A stretch of 64,000 nucleotides of DNA from Anthopleura xanthogrammica (taxonomy: Eukaryota; Cnidaria; Anthozoa; Actiniaria; Actiniidae). Below the pieces are notes generated by a model. It was not told the origin of the DNA. It was given only the letters and a program-made list of their open reading frames with translations, and made no database searches. The stretch spans positions 7,459,109 through 7,523,108 of the forward strand of contig OZ025212.1 of NCBI GenBank assembly GCA_964019055.1. The letters run 5' to 3'. Below are positions 61,301 through 64,000 of the stretch, one piece after another. Every line of letters begins with the position of its first letter. Within the stretch, counting starts at the first letter, position 1. The translations under genes were made by a program, and so were the position numbers.

Positions 61301-64000
61301 TGATTACTAAGATTTGCTGAATGAAATCCTTTGTTCTATACATGTATTGATATGTTGTACAATCTATAATTATTTTTCTTCGAATTGAAAAGTTTTGTAA
61401 TGCTTTTAAAATAATGGTTTTTCTTTTAGTTTTTCCTCCTGGATTCTGGTAAAATCAAACGAAGTGGTAACGCTATAACCAGCGTTATGCCGCGTCACAC
61501 AATTGTCACGTTTTTAGCAATAAATATACTATTTATGGGAGCTCCGCTTTTAGGCAGTGCCTAAATCTATATATTATTTTAGGAAGAAAAACACAAGCAG
61601 AAAAATATTTTCTGTGTCCTATTGGATGCACTCTATTATATTTTTGAGTCCAACTTGTTCAATGTATTTGGCTGCGTATGTATAGGACATAGGATTGCAT
61701 GCCCGGTAAATCCCTGCTAAAGCTAGCCTTGTGTGAAATGCAATATAAAAATTTGCATAAAATCAAGTCCCACTCCCCCCCCCCCCCCCCCCACACACAC
61801 ACTACAAGGACTGTCTATTCACATTACACTAAACATTAAATCTCATTCAATGTTTTCAAATGAATATACTAAATAATTATTCTTTATTTTATTTTTCATA
61901 TTCAGTCGACATCAGTGTTGTCCAGACCTTGAAAGATATTGGCCCCGCAGTGTCTCCTTCCTCAACAGACCAACGAGGTAACCATGACGAATTTGAAACC
62001 AAAGATGAAGACAAGAATGACTTGACGGGTGGGAATCTGAAAATGCTTGCGAAAGGTTTACGCGCATTGATGAGAGAGAGAGACCGTGAACCTGAGGATA
62101 TTGCTTTAGATGTTCGACCATCGTTGGTGCAAGCACTTAATCTATTGGTATGTTTAAGCTCCCTCCACAAAAATTGATATATTAGATAGATAAACAATAT
62201 AGATTCTGGTTTCAAACTCTATACTGAGTAACAATGAACAGAGAATAATAATTATTAACTCTACTTATACAATGATTGCTGGTATCGAGCATTCATAGTG
62301 AGTGTATTATTAGATATCACGTGACATTTCTTTTGGTCTAAATGTCTTTTTTGTGGACAACATTAATGACATTGACTGTATATAAGTCTCCTAAGAATTT
62401 TCCCTCGTACAGCTTATTATTAGAGTCAAAAAACATCTGATAGAAAACACATGTTGAGTACATGTACAATGTTACAGATTTCAATATCATTAATTTTACA
62501 TGACTATATAATTTATTATCTTACTAACAGGTCTTTCATTTCACTCATTCATTCATTCATTTTTATTCTTAATTTTATTTTTGACTAGGGTGCCAAGGGC
62601 AATCAACGCACCAAATTCCGCTACATATCTCTAGCTGTTCAGGGAGTACTAGCAGTACAGAGAGTAAAAAGACTGCAGGTAATTATAAAGAGCCATTGAA
62701 AATCTCCTACCTTATGGAGCGTTACTATCTTATGTTCATGTTTGCTTGTTGTTTGTTTAGGGTCACATGGATGGCGTCTTGTGTCTGGAGTTTGATCTGA
62801 AGAGAGTGATAACAGGTTCTTCTGACAGAACAATAAGGTATAATACATATATAATATCCATGTTTTTTTAGTAAGAATACATGTCAGGGCTCGAAATAGG
62901 AAACAATTATTATAGCCTGCCAGTCCAGTAAATTTTGCCTGCCTTTTTATTATTTTTTATTTTCGATTTGGCAGTTCACCATTATTTTTGCCTGCCAAAC
63001 CTTAAAATTTGCCTGGCTTTTGGCCATTGGCAGGCTGCTATTTCGAGCCCTGCATGTAGACTTTTTTAGCTTCAGGGTGTAATGTCTTCCCATTTCAGAG
63101 CAAGTGTCATTAGCAAATGCCTTGAGAATAAGATCCTTGCAATTGGGTGACATCCATATTCATGTATTTCCTCATGTGCAACCCTCAAACAAAGAAATGA
63201 TCCTCTAGGGAATGACACAATTAGTTTGAAATGGGAAAACAGTAGGCTGAAGTTAATAGTTTTATTTATAAATAACAGCTGTATTTACAAGTGGAAACTT
63301 GAACACCATGTAAAACAGTTTGTAAATTCTGTACTGATGTTTCGGACGTTAATAAACAAGTCCTTTGTTGGAGTTGACCAGGGTTCCTACTGTCAAGGAA
63401 AAGTCAGTGTATTCTGAATTTTTTTCAAAAACAGGGAACTTTCAGGGAATTTTGTTTTGGTCAGGAAATTTTTGCAATTTACCCAAAAGTCAGGGAATTT
63501 CAGCCAGCCTTCACAAAATCGTTTTAAATTCAGAATTCTTAGTTGGACTTTCTTTCTTCCTTTGGTCGAACTACCATAAAAATATAAGTTTTCATAAAAT
63601 AAGTGCACAGTGTGGTTAGTGAAAAATGTTTTTTGGTCAGGGAAATATCAGGGAATTTCATTTTTCTGGATGAGTGGGAACCCTGTTGTATCATTTGTTA
63701 GTAAGAATAATAACTAATATCAGGTAATTACAACATGCCCATGTTCTTGTACCCTTTGTAGAGGCATAGAAAGGGGATTGCAACTACAAGATGTAGGCTA
63801 TGTTCTTGGAAATTATGGTATTTGTTGCAGAAAATATTCACAGTTTTTATAATTATTTGTAGGGTATGGGATGTGAGAAGTGGAAGAAGTATAAGAAAAC
63901 TCAAGGGACACAAGGTAAAATAACTTTCCTAAATTCTGATAATACTGTTGTTATAATTATGATCTACACAGCACAACAGACAGGATTTCTCATCATAGAC
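55322..64000 (+). CDS. F-box / WD-repeat protein, 5' part (11 exons, 3' end outside window)
   Basis: This is a probable substrate adaptor of an SCF (Skp1-cullin-F-box) ubiquitin ligase. Exons are 55322-56242, 56997-57103, 57201-57297, 57646-57712, 58065-58208, 58918-58998, 59740-59820, 61906-62147, 62589-62678, 62761-62837 and 63863-63914. All have GT-AG borders, phase is kept, and there are 653 codons so far. The ATG at 55322 (aaaATGGCGGG) has a good context. An N-terminal domain with W71xxxW75 (WFTSWRPWQKRILL) seems echoed by WLDEWAPHERVDML at 308-321. The F-box is about residues 351-395 (IPDVLLRKVFSNLD...SQVCRKWRYLS). A charged linker of about 170 residues follows. WD repeats start at about 611 (GHMDGVLCLEF...GSSDRTIR|VWDVRSG...LKGH) and continue beyond the window. 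Overall order resembles FBXW10, but I could not confirm orthology; FBXW7-type proteins are less likely given the N-terminus. Confidence 0.88.
56688..56743. repeat. 14-bp minisatellite, four copies, intron 1 of the F-box gene
   Basis: The unit ggcccaacatcatt is repeated four times in tandem. Confidence 0.95.
57326..57530. repeat. Minisatellite aaaaatggccaaccc, intron 3 of the F-box gene
   Basis: About eight or nine imperfect copies of a 15-18-bp unit (aaaaatggccaacccc) run from about 57384 to 57522. They are preceded by atagccaggattttgcctta, a motif common at the ends of short invertebrate repeats. The Asn/Pro/Lys-rich 97-codon frame across it is an artefact. Confidence 0.85.
58330..58496 (-). 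mobile_element. tRNA-derived SINE, copy 3, intron 5 of the F-box gene
   Basis: On the minus strand the head reads ggtggtgcaatgcttgcctc, then tcacc and gggtttgaatccc (B box). This is followed by a body with gagtttttctggctttccag and tttttactccctcctctc. It is the same family as the copy at 34890. Confidence 0.8.
58605..58862 (-). mobile_element. tRNA-derived SINE, copy 4, intron 5 of the F-box gene
   Basis: On the minus strand the head reads gggtggcgtagcggtgagag, then cacttgcctctcact and a B-box-like agtttgaacccc. The body has tgtgagtagagttgtttgtt, gcttcgagggtttttccggg and ttttcttccctcctcaaaaa. It shares most body blocks with the copy at 34890 and lies within about 110 bp of copy 3 in the same orientation. 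Confidence 0.85.
59540..59645. repeat. Possible MITE fragment with repeated tgcaccttatac
   Basis: The motif tgcaccttatac occurs twice within about 35 bp (about 59567 and 59590), ahead of gtgaggaaatatggt. It resembles a widespread short DNA-transposon end (gcgccttata...aaatacgg). Weak evidence. Confidence 0.3.
60131..61548. mobile_element. 1.4-kb element with 12-14-bp terminal inverted repeats (agcggagctccc), intron 7
   Basis: The left end agcggagctccc (60131-60142) and right end gggagctccgct (61537-61548) are perfect inverted repeats. The interior is AT-rich, begins cgcgcgagcggagcacc and has no long open frame; the best, 90 codons at 60173, shows no domain. It is probably a large non-autonomous DNA transposon in the F-box gene's intron 7 (59821-61905). 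Confidence 0.6.
61775..61802. repeat. Poly-C followed by (ac)n
   Basis: A run of about 18 cytosines followed by acacacacac, in intron 7 of the F-box gene. Confidence 0.85.
62885..63052. mobile_element. hAT-like MITE (CAGGGCTCGAAAT ends), intron 10 of the F-box gene
   Basis: Left end cagggctcgaaatag and right end ctatttcgagccctg are perfect inverted repeats of 15 bp. The span is 168 bp with subterminal gcctgcca / tggcaggc also inverted. The CAGGG terminus fits hAT non-autonomous elements, which are very common in invertebrate genomes. Confidence 0.85.
63334..63372 (-). repeat. Second, diverged copy of the foldback-arm motif (Penelope-like terminus?)
   Basis: On the minus strand it reads tccaacaaaggacttgttta, then ttaacgtccgaaacatcag. 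It matches the 12-kb foldback arm (tccgacgaaggac...gtccgaaacgtcag) with three CG-to-CA changes and a longer loop. Downstream ttttacatggtgttcaa also matches ttttcacggtgtaaaa in the foldback. It lies in intron 10 of the F-box gene. Confidence 0.65.
63379..63685. mobile_element. hAT-like MITE (CAGGGTTCC ends), intron 10 of the F-box gene
   Basis: Left end cagggttcctact and right end agtgggaaccctg are inverted with one mismatch; the span is 307 bp. The interior has several tcagggaattt-type direct repeats. It starts seven bases after the Penelope-like remnant ends. Confidence 0.8.

Overview
This window looks like nuclear DNA of an early-branching animal, most likely an anthozoan cnidarian (coral or sea anemone). 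The reasons are a BMP2/4 ligand with two coding exons, an intron-rich ABCB10 gene with metazoan GT-AG introns, two tandem intronless class A GPCRs of the short-ECL2 type that is often expanded in cnidarians, AT-rich intergenic DNA, and many short terminal-inverted-repeat elements and tRNA-derived SINEs. The species call is an inference; no ribosomal or mitochondrial marker is present.

Layout. (1) Positions 1-11850 are one uninterrupted satellite with a 40-bp unit, about 297 copies, already running at the left edge. It has a higher-order structure in which 31-bp truncated units recur at spacings of exactly 31+40k bp. (2) 11851-13400 is a short boundary region with a foldback insertion flanked by a 15-bp direct repeat and a 5S-rRNA-like fragment. 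(3) 13402-16211 holds two tandem class A GPCR genes, both on the minus strand. (4) 16212-23899 is gene-poor and carries several terminal-inverted-repeat elements and simple repeats. (5) 23900-25203 is a complete BMP2/4 coding sequence (minus strand, 384 aa), with a probable 5'-UTR splice acceptor just upstream. (6) 25204-44976 is about 20 kb without a recognisable gene between BMP2/4 and the divergent ABCB10. It contains a SINE, inverted-repeat elements and an 880-bp GGAT microsatellite. (7) 44977-54186 is a complete 13-exon ABCB10 mitochondrial half-transporter (plus strand, 688 aa) whose introns carry several inverted-repeat elements. (8) 55322-63914 is the 5' part of an F-box/WD-repeat gene (plus strand, 11 exons, 653 aa so far), running off the right edge.

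How the genes relate. They do not form an operon or a pathway: two orphan GPCRs (cell surface signalling), a secreted morphogen, an inner-mitochondrial-membrane ABC transporter and a probable SCF ubiquitin-ligase adaptor. Exon structures were built by hand from GT-AG sites and codon phase; every join keeps the reading frame. The less ordinary signals are the higher-order satellite, the foldback elements (some with clear target-site duplications), and two related copies of a sequence that resembles a hammerhead ribozyme core of the type found in Penelope-like retroelements.
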